Shown here in pieces: positions 34,101 to 45,900 of a stretch of DNA of 64,000 nt. The stretch's first letter is position 1, and the number at the start of each line of letters is the position of its first letter. A program made the translations under genes and the position numbers. This stretch comes from Rhynchopus sp. YZ270_cl-10 (lineage: Eukaryota > Euglenozoa > Diplonemea > Diplonemida > Diplonemidae): positions 1,054,001 through 1,118,000 of the forward strand of contig OZ037913.1 in the NCBI GenBank assembly GCA_964035575.1, written 5' to 3'. The notes beneath the pieces are model-generated. The model worked only from the letters and a program-made list of their open reading frames with translations, had not been told where the DNA came from and searched no databases.

Positions 34101-37100
34101 AGAGGACGTGCCGGACACGTGTGCAGAGGGTGTGTGTGGCAGCAACGCGGTGTGTCTGCCGTATGCAAAGGGGCACGTCTGTGCCTGTGCAGAGGGCTTC
34201 AGGTGTGTTGCGAACTGTACTGCCTCAGGACGCAAGACATGTGTACGTGCCGCATCGCTTGCAGAGCTGCTCATTGCTGCCACAGCCGCAACGCTCCGTC
34301 TCGACACATCGGCAGTCCACCTGAAGTACGTTTCCCGCTCCCTGGTGGCCAAAACCCCCGGACCCATCAAATACAGCATCAGCCCCGTGCGTGTCAACCT
34401 GACGCACGCAGTGTCGGTCACAGTGCGGGATGTCGCTGTGTGCAATGGGTCTGCAGTGGTGGCTGCCTTTGCAGGCGCGCTGGGTGTTGATGTTCGGAGA
34501 GTGGCGCTTCTGACGACGTGCAGAAGCTATGCTGGAAAACGTGTTTCTTGTGTTGATGGGAAGGGACGTAACGTGAGCCTGCACCCAGTGATGGTGCAGG
34601 GTGTGCATGCTCGGAGCATGAGTGGTGCAGCTGCGTGGTGTGCAGCGGAGAATGCTTCGCTACCGGAGTGGCGCGACAGTGCTGCGGTTGAGGCCACCGT
34701 GCGCACAGCTGAGGGACACATGCGAAGCTCACGGAGGTATTGGACAGGGGCGCACTGCGCTTCCTCCTGTGCAGATGCGGGGAACTGGGTGTGGGCCAAC
34801 GGCGCGCCTGTGGACTGGACAGCGTTGAACGGCGTACCAGAGACAGGAAAGTCGTGCGCAGTGTTGCAGTTGCATGCGTCAAGCATGCAGTGGAGGCTTG
34901 TCGCAGAGTCGTGCAGTCTCCGCACGGCCTTCGCGCTCTGTGTGAACAGCACCGCACCCAGCTGCCCAAAGGGACGCTGCCCCGACGTGCACGTCACCCT
35001 CTCGGTGGTGCTCCCGTACACCCGCAGGATTCCCTTCGTGGCCGTCCCTGGAGGTGCTGTGGTGCGGTACACACCAAGCGTCGTGCTGCCCGCCCACACG
35101 CCTATCATGCAGGAGGCGAAGCAGATCGGCACCACTAACGCAGCAGGCCGTCCCACTGGCTTCACGTACCCACCCGTCGACAGACCCGAGAACGCAGTGC
35201 TGAAGGCAATGCCGCAAGCATATGCGTCGGAGGCTCTTGCCGCACTCCTGACATCCTCCCTGAAGCGCAAGGAGACACCAGCTGTACTCCGCAGCAGCAG
35301 TACCTGCCATGCCAGCGTGCAGGCGCAGAACGTGAGGTGCGCGAATACGTCTTGCGCTGCGTATGTAACCCCCTCTTTGCACCCTCTTTGTGTCAATACA
35401 CCATGTTGACCTTTATGCGTTCTCCCTTTTTACGTACTTTTTCTACAGCGTATCGTCCACTGAAATGGTCGCAACCACCTGCGCTGGAAAGCATTCCTGC
35501 AGCGATGCGTTGTGTGTGCACGGTGTTGCCTCAAACTTCGTTGGGTACTGCCAATGCCTCTGTGCGGTGGGGTATGCGGGGGCAGACTGCGGACAGTGCG
35601 CGAAGGGGTTTACAGGGTACCCGGCGTGCACAGCAGTGTCTGGGCAGGTGCAGGTGCAGGTGTGGCAGCTGCAGTTCTCGTCGTCTGCTGCACAGCTGGC
35701 TGCAGACACGGCAACCTTGCAGCAACGCCTGGACGAGGTGTTCGGAACTGTCGCAAGCGTCGCAGTGTCACACATATGCCCTGCTGCTGCCTGCGCCTAC
35801 CCCTCCAGCAGTGGGCATGCCTGCAACGGCGTGCACACAGTCGCGCAGTGGGCACCGTCGCGTGCAGCGCAATGTGCCCAAGGTGCAGGGAATGCAACCA
35901 GGTCTGGTGCAGTGCTCACAGACGCAGCTTCGGTGGTAGAGGTGCTGGTCACATACAACAACAGACATGCACTGCATCCAGGTGTTACCAATGACCGTCT
36001 CATGGCGATTCTGGAGGAGGAGAGTATGCAGAATATTCATTTTTGTTGTTGTTTTTTTCTAGACAAAGATATGATGTGCGCGAATGATTCATCTTTCGCG
36101 TGTTCATGCGGTTATTATGAAGCATAAATTGCCTTCCTAGTTACAGAGGACTTTGCTTCATAATGGTATTACTATTTTAGGCTACTTACAATTTCGGCTC
36201 TGGGTATCTTAACTTTATCTTTTTTGTTTCGCACAGAACGCTCTACGTATGCTGGCGCAGGTCTTGGGCTCTACAACTTGATGCAGTACCACAGCATGTA
36301 CGGCCCTGATACAGAGGTATGGCTCACACGCAGCTTTCATCAGTTGACATGGTTTGCTCCCTTATAATTACCACACAACATTCAGCTTCATAGCGTGACG
36401 GTTGTGCTTGAATCTGACGTTCCAAGCGAGGCTCCTGCTGCCGTCCCTACGCCTGCACCGCGGGCACGGCAGGACATTGTCGATGTCAGCGAAGGCAATT
36501 TGATTACCGCTGCGATGATTGGGTTTCCTGTGTTTTTGATGCTTGCGCTGTGCATTGTTGTGGGGTACAAATACTCTGTACGCCGTCTGCGTCGGAGCAA
36601 GAGGAGGCACAGCCATTGCCAGCTGCGCGACGCTGTGTCGACACACTTTGCCTACACCCAACCACGACCCAGTGGCGACGACTTCGTCACCATCTACAAA
36701 CGCAGCAACGAGCCTGCTGGCGTTCTATGGGAAGACCACACCGTAGTGTCCGGCGTTCTCCCCAACTCCGCAGCACACAGATGCGAGGTAGACGCATACC
36801 TTCACCGCCGTGTCCACAGCGTCAACAACGTTCCGGTCCTCAAACTGGATGAAATCCGTGAACTCTGTGAAGGCAGGACCATGGTCACCCTCGGATTTGA
36901 GCCACGCTTTTCTCGTATCGTAGTGCAGCTTGACCAATGCGTCCAAAGCTTCAATGAGACAGCGTTTCTTGCAGAGCTTGCAAAGCGTGTTTCTTGTGCA
37001 TTTGAAATGAAGTTTGGTGTCCCAAATGTGGTGGCAGAGAAGGTGCAGCAGAATGGGTTTGAGTGCCAGGTGTTGCTGCATCTGAGAGGTCTTACCTCAG

Positions 37101-38083
37101 GGCAGATAGCAGCGTTGGTGGCGATGTGCCGTACACCTGGTGACGGTGTGCGGAGTAAGACGAATATCATCAATGCGCGCATCGCTGATGATCTGGACGA
37201 TGCCGCAACAACACCACCGACCACACACCTCTGGCTCTGCGCGCAGTGGCTGCAGGAGGCCGCTGGGTGCAGCGGGCTGTACATCGAGATGCCGTACTAC
37301 GTGAACGACATGCCCTGCTTCCAGCACGCCCCGGCGGACCACTGGATTTACTCAACCCCGTCTGGGGAGTGGGTGGTGACAGCAGACCGGGATGTGGTAG
37401 GGCAGGAGGCTCCCATCTTTGTGTTGCGCTCTGCTGCACCGCACTACGGCAGCCTCCCGCAGGATGTAGCGGCGTGGTGCTCACCCCTGCGTGACGTGGA
37501 GGTGGTTGTGTCCGACCGCGAGCCCGTTGCGCATGAATTCGTTATCGGGCAGAAGGTGGCGCTCATGGAGGACGTGATTCTCGAAGACGCTTCATCGCTC
37601 ACCCGCGGTGCGCAAGGACTCATCATGGGGGCACACCGCGACCTGGTCTGCGTTTGTCTCTTGAATTGCAACTCCGACGTCGTCACCCTTCCACCTGCTC
37701 TTCTCGAAAGCCCAGATGGTCCTCGGGTTCACGCACTCCGTGAAGGTGCTTGGCTTGCAGCGTCCATCGTGAAGCAAACACGGTCTGGGGATGTGTTGGT
37801 ACGTTACGACTGCGCAATGTGCCCACCGGAATGGGTGTCAAGCACGGATGCGAGGCATGTGTTAAGGTCGCTTGCGGTTCTTTCCTTTGAGGTGGGAGAC
37901 GCAGTGGCCCTCAGTGACATCGACTTCGACCCGGCAGGACCGCTCTCTCCAGAGGATGTGGGGAAGGTGGTTGCAGTGGGCGACGAAGGGCAGGTCAAGA
38001 CATACCTCGTGCGTGGGGGCTATGAAGAGTGGTGGTACTCCGCGAGGCAGCTCGTACCATACCAAATGGGGTGCGGGCTGTGA
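31125..38083 (+). CDS. Giant PAN/Apple-repeat, C-type-lectin-like receptor with TM and PDZ-like tail (paralog 1)
   Basis: Exons are 31125-35360, 35449-36023, 36237-36316 and 36386-38083, about 2195 residues. A signal peptide (CVFISLSLAPFAAAEA) leads into about nine Cys-rich PAN/Apple-like modules with a SEA-like segment between the seventh and eighth. An EGF-like module (GVCGSNAVCLPYAKG), a C-type lectin-like domain (YWTGAHCASSCADAGNWVW) and a second EGF-like region follow. One TM segment (FPVFLMLALCIVVGYKY) precedes a cytoplasmic tail with a PDZ-like domain (VLWEDHTVVSGVLP, HSVNNVPV), a 'DHWIYSTPSGEWVV' module and SH3-like folds. It is probably an adhesion or prey-recognition receptor (inference). 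The reading frame shifts by one base near 33484-33515 (a CCCC run at 33487). Both sides align with paralog 2, so this is a sequencing error, a real lesion or frameshifting. Confidence 0.85.
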
Positions 38084-38311
38084 GGTTTGTGGGTTTTCCT
38101 ATTAACCGTGTGAAGCGTTGTGTTGTAAGGTTTTCGACGTTTTTTTTTTGAACTATTTCCTCTCCCGCTTAGGGCAGCTCTTAAGTGAGGCCCAAATCGT
38201 TTTAACGCATTCTCTTCAGCTTTCTTTGAGGTGATGTCAACTTCACCCTGTTTATTGCACGGAAGGCCACTTTTTCTCCGACCTCGTGTCTTTTTGTGCG
38301 TGGGCTTGTTG

Positions 38312-38342
38312 AGTGGGTGTGCACGAGAGGCACATTCATCTT
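38312..38342 (+). ncRNA. GAGAGG-family hairpin (TGTGC stem)
   Basis: Upper stem TGTGC/GCACA, loop ACGAGAG, base GAGTGG/TTCATC (weaker), then TTTCAAAGCTTTTTT. Confidence 0.65.
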
Positions 38343-38375
38343 TCAAAGCTTTTTTTTCTCTATTTTTTTCTCTAC

Positions 38376-38404
38376 TGCCTGCGTCCGTCAGAGGCGTTTT
38401 GCAC
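38376..38404 (+). repeat. GCCTGC/AGAGGC...GCAC hairpin repeat, copy 3
   Basis: TGCCTGCGTCCGTCAGAGGCG then TTTTGCAC; follows the GAGAGG hairpin at 38312 by about 35 bases. Confidence 0.7.
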
Positions 38405-38599
38405 TTTTTATTGTTTCTTTTTTTTTTAGTCGTTTCGTACTCCTCCGCTATCACGACCATCGTCTTCCCATCTAGGGGAGAACCTTTGGGTTCCTTATGT
38501 CTGCAACACTTTCTTCCGTGGGGGTGTTGTCGTGCCTACTGTACTACATATCCCCCAAAAGCCTCCAGTTTTCCTGTCGGCAACTCGAGTGTACAGTTG

Positions 38600-38630
38600 T
38601 CTGCGTCCCAGAGGTGTTCTTTTTGCACTC
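38600..38630 (+). repeat. GCCTGC/AGAGGC...GCAC hairpin repeat, copy 4
   Basis: TCTGCGTCCCAGAGGTGTTC, TTTTTGCAC, followed by ATCAATTTCACC. More diverged than the others. Confidence 0.6.
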
Positions 38631-38814
38631 ATCAATTTCACCTTTATTTTTCTGTCCGAAAAAAATAATCTCTGTGCCTCGTTTGTCGAGAGCACAGAGA
38701 GTTTCCAGAACGCCAGAGAGTTTGCGGAAGTTATCATTCGCTTTTTTTTTCTTGGTAGGAGAGGTGAGGGATTTACGTAGGGGTTCTGATTGTATTACAC
38801 AAAAAAATTCTCTC

Positions 38815-38842
38815 GATGACTAAGGAAAAGAGGCTTATGACC
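38815..38842 (+). ncRNA. Diverged GAGAGG-family hairpin
   Basis: GATGACTAAG, loop GAAAAGAG, GCTTATGACC. The upper stem is shortened to AAG/CTT and the base is poor. Confidence 0.4.
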
Positions 38843-38940
38843 AGCTGGACTGTTCTGTTGTTTCGTTTCCATGTCTTTTGCGTCTGTCGAAGTGCAGAAC
38901 GCATCTATGAACGTTGCTTCTTTCCCTGCAGAGAAACAGT

Positions 38941-38982
38941 GCCCTGCGTCCGTCGATGAAACGGTGAGGCGTTTTGCACTTT
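38941..38982 (+). repeat. GCCTGC/AGAGGC...GCAC repeat, copy 5
   Basis: CCTGCGTCCGTCG ... GTGAGGCGTTTTGCAC, then TTTCAACTTCTC. A 10-base insertion separates the two halves. Confidence 0.6.
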
Positions 38983-39032
38983 CAACTTCTCTTTTCTTTC
39001 CCTATAGGCGCGTAGCTTATTTTGTCCCTATA

Positions 39033-39138
39033 TGGGGGTTCCCTGGTGGTGGCTGTATTGTTGCCAGCTGTATTGTGATGTGTATTATGCATTGTGATGG
39101 GCAACTACCACAATACAGCCGCCACTAGAGTTCCCCCC
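39033..39138. mobile_element. Short foldback/MITE-like element
   Basis: About 28-bp inverted arms: GGTGGTGGCTGTATTG on the left and CAATACAGCCGCCAC on the right, extending outward through GGGG/CCCC and inward through GTTGCC/GGCAAC. The length is 106 bp. No clear target duplication was seen. Confidence 0.6.
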
Positions 39139-39933
39139 CTACCCCATAACGCTAGAGACAACAATAGGGTTTCTCCCCACAGCGTGACCTCTAACACAAC
39201 AAATTTTCCACGATGAGTGCAAGCACCTACCGTTATCCGAGTGTATTTTTCTCTTCAATTGAGAAATGTACAGAGAAATGCAGAGGGGGGTGGGTTTTCC
39301 CTCCCGCCTTTCTGTGCTTTGCCTGGCATTCTTTTTTTTTGCTGTTTTTTTTTATCTGTACTTTTGGTAAGGCTCACTCAGGGGGTTTTTTATTGTCCTT
39401 TGCTCATTTGATTTTATATGCGTTGTCTGTTTTCTGAACTAGCTCGCTTCTACACCCCTATCCTGTCACTGTCTTTTCAAAGGTGGCTAAGTTTTTGTGT
39501 GAGATTTAGGTATATAACCTGCCAATACAAATCACTTTGACACCCCAACCATTTACCACATTTTTGTAAACCAGCTTTAGGGTATTGGTTACATATTACC
39601 TCGGATTTTGAATCCTTTTGCTTTTCCCACACTTTTCCCAACCCCCCTCCCTCGCTCACCCTCTTCGTTGATGCGTTTTTTGTGGTACACACAAAACAAC
39701 ACTTCACACCTCCCCCATTACCCCCCTATGTCACTTTCCCCTAGACTACACAAAAAAAGGTATTTTTTATCCTATTTTATCTCATCCCATTTCCCCACTT
39801 CAATAAACATTCATCTTTTTAACAGGGAAAACACGGGAAGCGACTAAAGGAGTCGCAAAAAAACCAAGGGGTTAAAAAAAAGGGGTTAAAAAAAACTACA
39901 AAAGCAAATACTAAATAACACAAAAAAACTGCA

Positions 39934-42900
39934 ATGCGTTTTGCAGTCCTGCTTCTCGCAGCCCTGCATGCAAATGCGGAGGATGTGTACAGCTGTGTCG
40001 CTGGAGGGTACTCTGGGGAACCGCTGTTCCAGATCGAGACGGACTCGCTAGGTGCGTGCAAGGAACACTGCTCGAAGGTGCCCGACTGCAGGCATATCGA
40101 GTTTGATTCTGGGAAGTGCAACGTATTCAGCACCACTGCCGAGCCAAAGGATGTGTCTGCCGACACAGAAGCGACCCGTTGCACGAAGGCGGAGGAGTAC
40201 CCATGCACGCTCCACCGCGACTCTCCTGCAGCAGAGATCCTTCTTCTTGAGAGCGTGTCTGCGAACGATCCAAGCTGTTTCGAGGCATGTACCGGGATGC
40301 GTCTGTGTGCGTCGGTTGTGTTTGACATCACAGAGAACACATGCTCGCTTCGTAAGGCGGATAAGGGAAGCACTGTCGAATCTACGTCGCACGTCGTCTG
40401 CACGAAGCCTGTTAAGAAGCAGCAGGAGGCCTGCGCCTTTGCCTGCGTCAGCAGCAAGCGTTTCTCCTCGGACCCGCTCTTCACGATTGAAATGGTGGCC
40501 GACGTCTCGGAGTGCCAGGCGCACTGCAAGGGCACGACAGGATGCTCGGGTGTGGCGTACAACAGCAAGAAGGAGTGCACGCTGCACCAGGGTGGCCAGA
40601 TGGAGACGCTCGAGGACGCTTCTTCGATGTGCTGCACAAAGGAGGACGTCGTCAAGCCTGTGCAGCCCACGAAGCCTGCCCCCACCACGATGGCACCCAT
40701 GACAAAGAAGCGTGACTACCACTGCCAGAAGGGCGCCTTCGATGGGACCGAGCTCTTCGTTGTCGAGATGACCAGCTCTGTGGAGGCGTGTGAGGCACAC
40801 TGCACTGGCATCGATGGGTGTGTTGGGCTGACGCACACTGGTGAGGCGTGCACGCTGTACGGGCGCAACGCTGTGCTGGACACGAACAAGGAGGGCACGT
40901 CGTGCATGGTGCTGAAGGACCTTCTCTTTGACTGTGCAGAGGGCAAGCGCTTCGCAGGTGCGTTGTTTGAGATCGGTGACGTGCAGTCCCTCGCAGAGTG
41001 CAAACGTCAGTGCTCAGCATTCAGCTCCGTCTGCCACGGAATCAACTACGGTGCAGACAAAGGCTGTGAGCTGGTCAGCTCTGTCGAGACCTTTGCGTCG
41101 GAGTTCGAGAAGGGCACAGAGTCCTGCGCCGTGGTGACCGACTCGCTGCCGCGCAAGGAGAAGAAGAGCCGCTTCGTGTGCGCCACAGGGTCTGCCAAAG
41201 GTGCCGATCTTGTCACCTTCGAGAACGTCAACTCCGTCGATGAGTGCACTGAGTTCTGCCTGAGCCTTGGGCCCTGCTCGACGTTTGTCTTCACTGAGGA
41301 CCAGGGCAACTGTGTGCTGAAGGCGTCGCCCTCGTCGCTTGTGCTCGGTGGCACCGGGCTCGCCTGCCAGAAGGAGCGCAAGATGGTCAAGCTCGACGAG
41401 TCGCGCACAGCAAACTACAGCTGCAAGAACACCACTGCTACAGGTGCACCGCTGCGTGTGGTGCCACGCAGCAGCGAGGCGGAGTGCCGTCTGCTCTGCG
41501 CTGCCAGCCCTGCATGCGAGTTCTTCGTGCTCAGCCAGCGTGGGATGTGCATCCTCGAGACGTCTGGCTCGCAGGCAGCGGCACGCAGCACTGTCAGCGG
41601 CAAGGTGTGCACCAAGACAGTGAAGGTCGACCCACGCCACGTGAGCGGCTTTGGTGTTCTTCCGTCGAAGGCGGCTGCTGCAGGAACGATCGAGCCTGTG
41701 GACGGCTTCCGCTGCGTACGTGCCTCGTACGAGAGCGGAAGCATCAAGACCGTCGACAACGTGCCCACCCACACGGAGTGCAGCAACGCATGCAGAACGG
41801 TGACCCACTGCGACATCGCGGTGCACCACCCCGCCGACAGACGCTGTGTCCTCAAGTCGCTCCATGCAATGCGCACGGAGGGTGCCGAGCACGCCGTCGC
41901 ATGCGTCAAGGACACGATCACCGCATTCCCGACCTTCCACTGCACGGAGACGTCGTCTTTCCTCGAGGGCACGCTTGGTGTCCTCAACGACGTGACGCTC
42001 GCGTCCTGCCGTACCCAGTGCGACAAGATGGACGACTGCCGTGTCGCACAGTACACCCACGAGACACGCGGCTGCGACCTTAAGAGCTTCGAAGCCTTCC
42101 AGGAGGGACCACGTGTCGGTGTCACAGCCTGCGCACGCCTTGTGAGGGAGCACCGCACCCTGCGTGCGCTGTCTGCACAGGAGACGAACCTGCGTGCGCA
42201 CTCCTCGATGACGATGGGTCTGCACGTCACACGTCTGAGCCAGGTTGTGTGGGAGGACAAGGACGAGGTGCCATCGAACGACAACGCCGGTGTGTTGTGG
42301 TCGTGGACGAACGTGAAGGTGCCCTCTGGGATGGACCCTGTTGTGTTCGACGCGCTGCTCGCCGCCACCATGGAGAAGGAGCTGCAGAGCGAGGACAACC
42401 TCTTCATGAACGCGCTCAACCCGACACTCGGCTACCTCGGACTCGACAGCATCTCTGCCGGTGCGAACGGGAAGTGGTCGATGGGAGGGGACGGCCACAA
42501 GTGGCTGACGCTCCTGAACGAGGTGTTCCTGTTCCCTCTGTACATCAACGTGCCTGACGGTATCGACTTCAACCGTGCGCTGGACCGCAGATGGGTGTCG
42601 CGCTACGTCTCCACACTGACGCGCCTCATGGCGTCGACCATCTCGTTCTCCTCCTACGAGCAGTGTGACGACTCCAAGACCGTCTGCACTGCGTCGTGGG
42701 AGGCGGCCACACCAGACACCATTGGTGTGTCCCGTGCGAGCGACGCTTTGTCGGATGGCTCCATCAGAGAGCTGGTGCTGGCAGTGGAGGTGCCCCTGGG
42801 TGAGGACAAGGCGACCTTCTGCCAGTTCATGCGTACCTCGCTGGAGTGCGACAGCCTTGCAGGCACCGGGATTGCGAACACGTTTGGAGTCTTTGAGTGT

Positions 42901-45900
42901 GGCGAGTGCGGGGGGATCAACAACAACTCGACAGACAACGAGACAGACAGTGCGCCTGTTGATGCACCGATCGACACTGAGGGGGATGATGTCACGTCTG
43001 TAGCAACGTCGCGTCGTCTGCTGCAGATCAACAACAACAACCAGGGCTGGCAGTGCACCACGGGGTGGAAGCCTGCGTACGGGCTGCTGTCCTCTGTGTT
43101 CGACACAACAAACAACACTGTCATCAACGGGACCTTTGCGGAGTGCAACGCCACCTGTGTGGAGGGAGACGACGGCTGTGTTGCCTTCACCCGCAGGACA
43201 GACATCGACGACGATGACGTCTCCGAGTGCACATTCAAGCGTGCCATTCTCCCTGGAGCAGGCGACCAGATCGCGTACGACTCGTTGGGCACGTACATCA
43301 CGCAGTGCCCGGAGGAGCTGCACGACGAGACACGCTGCAACTGGCGCTACGTCTACCAGCGCGATCTGCGCAACGAGTCTAGCATTAACGCGTTCAACGG
43401 CACCACTGCCAACAGCACCGACATCAACGGTACCGACACTGGCGTCACCAGCGCCGTCTCATTCGCCGCCTGCAAGGACATGTGCCAGGAGGTGGCGGAC
43501 TGCACCGGAGTCTCCTACGACACAGAGCACGGCCTCTGCTACTTCCTGCAGACCGACATCACGTCCGAGGAGATGTCCAACAGAGACCGTGCCTTCAAGA
43601 GTGCCATCTGCTACCGCAATGCGAGCAGCACCTGCAGCAACTCCCCCTGTGGCGAGGATTCCTCCATCACATGCTACCCTTTGACCGACGAGGTTGTCTG
43701 CGGCTGCCAGCACGGTTTCCGCTGCACGGCGAACTGCAACGACGCGAACCCCGTCTGTGTCCGCCGTGCCTCTATGCAGGAGATGTTCCTCGAGGCTGTC
43801 ACCGACACTGTGGGTGTCGACCGTGCGGGTCTCATCGTCACCAAGGTCGAGGTCACCGACCCGGGCACTGTCGACCCGCCGTCACCCCCGTCGCCCCCGA
43901 CACCCACCGACACCGCGTCACCCGAGGAGGAGGAGGTGCTGGAGGTGAAGCAGCTCCCTGTCGACATCCCCACGACCTTCGTGCTCAGTGTGACACTCGA
44001 CAACATGGACGTGGACCAGTTGCTGGAGGTGTCCGGGTCTGCGTCGAAGGTGCAGAACATGATGAACGCCTTCTCGACACGTCTGAGTGTCTCCCCCAGC
44101 CTCCTCTCGATCATGCACATCTGCCAGGTGACGTCCACCGACACAGAGGTGCTCTGCAAAGACGCCAACAGCAACAGCATCACCGTCCCCGCAACCCCCA
44201 CCATCAAGGTCACCCCCTCCGCCAACTTCTCTTCAGGAGCTACCTGGTGTTCCGCCTTCACAACACCGTCGCAGAACCCAGAGTTTGAGGACCAGGCGGT
44301 GATTGAGGCATTTGTGATCAGGTCGAAGGGAGAGCTGATGGAGAGCCGCTCGTACTGGGTGGGTGCCACATGCGATACGGACTGCTCGACAGCGGCGCAG
44401 TGGAAGTGGGTGTCTGGGACGGGTGTTGACTGGGGCGCGCTTGCCGTGAACGACACACACCTGACCGACGCAACGAAGTGTGCGGTGCTGCAGTGGGACT
44501 CACAGCTCTTCCGCTGGGGCCTTGCCGCAGTGAGCTGCGACAACTCTGACCACTACCCCATCTGCGACACCATTGGCACCGTCGCCGAGGACCCTGCCGA
44601 GTGCACCACCTCTGGCGCCTGCGACGTGCGCACAACGTTCTCCGTGCAGCTCGAGATGAAGCGTAACGTCGACTTCATCCAGTTTGCCGACGGGTCCATC
44701 AGGCAGTACCACCCATCAGACCTGCTCCCTGTGGGGATGAAGATCGTGAGAGACGGTTCCGTTTTGGTATGTATTGTGTTTGAAAACATTTTGTCACATT
44801 TCTTTTTCAGGGCTACGTCGACACCGAGGGCAAGACGACTGCCATCTCCTACCCGCCAAAGGACACTCTCGACTACGCTGCCATCACCGAGGTCGCAGTG
44901 GAGGGCAACTACCCTAGCGAGATGGTGCGCACATTCTTCTTCACGTACATGGACGCAGAGCTCACCACTGCGAACATCGCAACCGGACACGTCAGTGTGT
45001 GCCACGAGTACTACTACCACCTGCACGTGAAGTGTGAGTACACATCGCTGTCGTGCTCTTTGTATGTACCTTTGACGCATTTCAATGTCACCTAACAACC
45101 ACCTTTTCCATCTCTTCCACAGGGTCAACCCGCTGTTCATCCTGCACACATCTTGCGATGGAAACCCGCCATGTCTGAACAGCGTTTGCAGCGGACACGG
45201 ATACGTCCGTGGGTTCGAGGGGCACTGCCAGTGCACCTGCGACACAGGGTATGCGACACGTAACAGCTCAAACCCACAACCTTCCAACCCACCACCCAAC
45301 TTCACAGATTCACTGCCCAGGACTGCGGTGCCTGCGACACAGGCTTCAGCGACTACCCGGAGTGCTTGCCCGACATCACCCCGAACGAGACGAACACCAC
45401 GAACCCGTTGTACGTGGTGATGCAGTTCCGTTTCTCTCAGAGTCACACATACATCGAGGACAACATGGCTGTGTTCGGCACTGTGATTCGCGAGGTGTAC
45501 GGCTCGCTTGTGTCGTCGTTCTACCTGTCCTACGTCTGCCAGGGAAGTGCCTGCGACGATGGGTACTGCTCGATCGAGAAGCCCGTGCTCGAGTGGTCCA
45601 CCACCAGAAGCGCGAAGTGTGTTGCCTACGGGACAACGCTGTCCGCAGAGAACCAGCACCAGGTGATGAGCAGATCTGCAGACGCGCTTGCAGCAGGCGA
45701 CGTCGGCGACAACAACGTTGGTGCCTTTGTGGAGATGTACTTCACCGCCGACAAGGACATCTCCAACACTGCAGAGGAGTGCAGCGCGATCCTTGACGCA
45801 CGCATGCTTCTTGCACGTATGCACTCACTTTTTTTTTTGAGCAAACCCCTCTGCTTCCCCTGTTTCCACCTCCACCATTCACAGACACACGAGGCGACCT

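Larger units (their letters stand above)
38084..39933. other. Spacer with hairpins and a short inverted element
   Basis: Contains hairpins at 38312-38342 and 38815-38842, GCCTGC-type repeats at 38376, 38600 and 38941, and a foldback element at 39033-39138. A possible relic of the CTAAG hairpin (AAGGTGGCTAAG...TTTAGG) lies near 39479-39512. No gene was recognised. Confidence 0.7.

Noticed and set aside
33112-35409. Separate gene starting at 33112
   Set aside because: Its first 120 residues overlap a receptor exon in another frame. From about 33500 on it is simply the continuation of receptor paralog 1 after a one-base shift.
41014-43323. 769-residue open frame on the - strand
   Set aside because: It is a shadow of the receptor paralog 2 coding strand. 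GC-rich coding DNA leaves antisense frames open. It has Arg/His-rich composition, no domains, and lies wholly inside a well-supported exon. The same holds for the - strand frame at 46370-48259.
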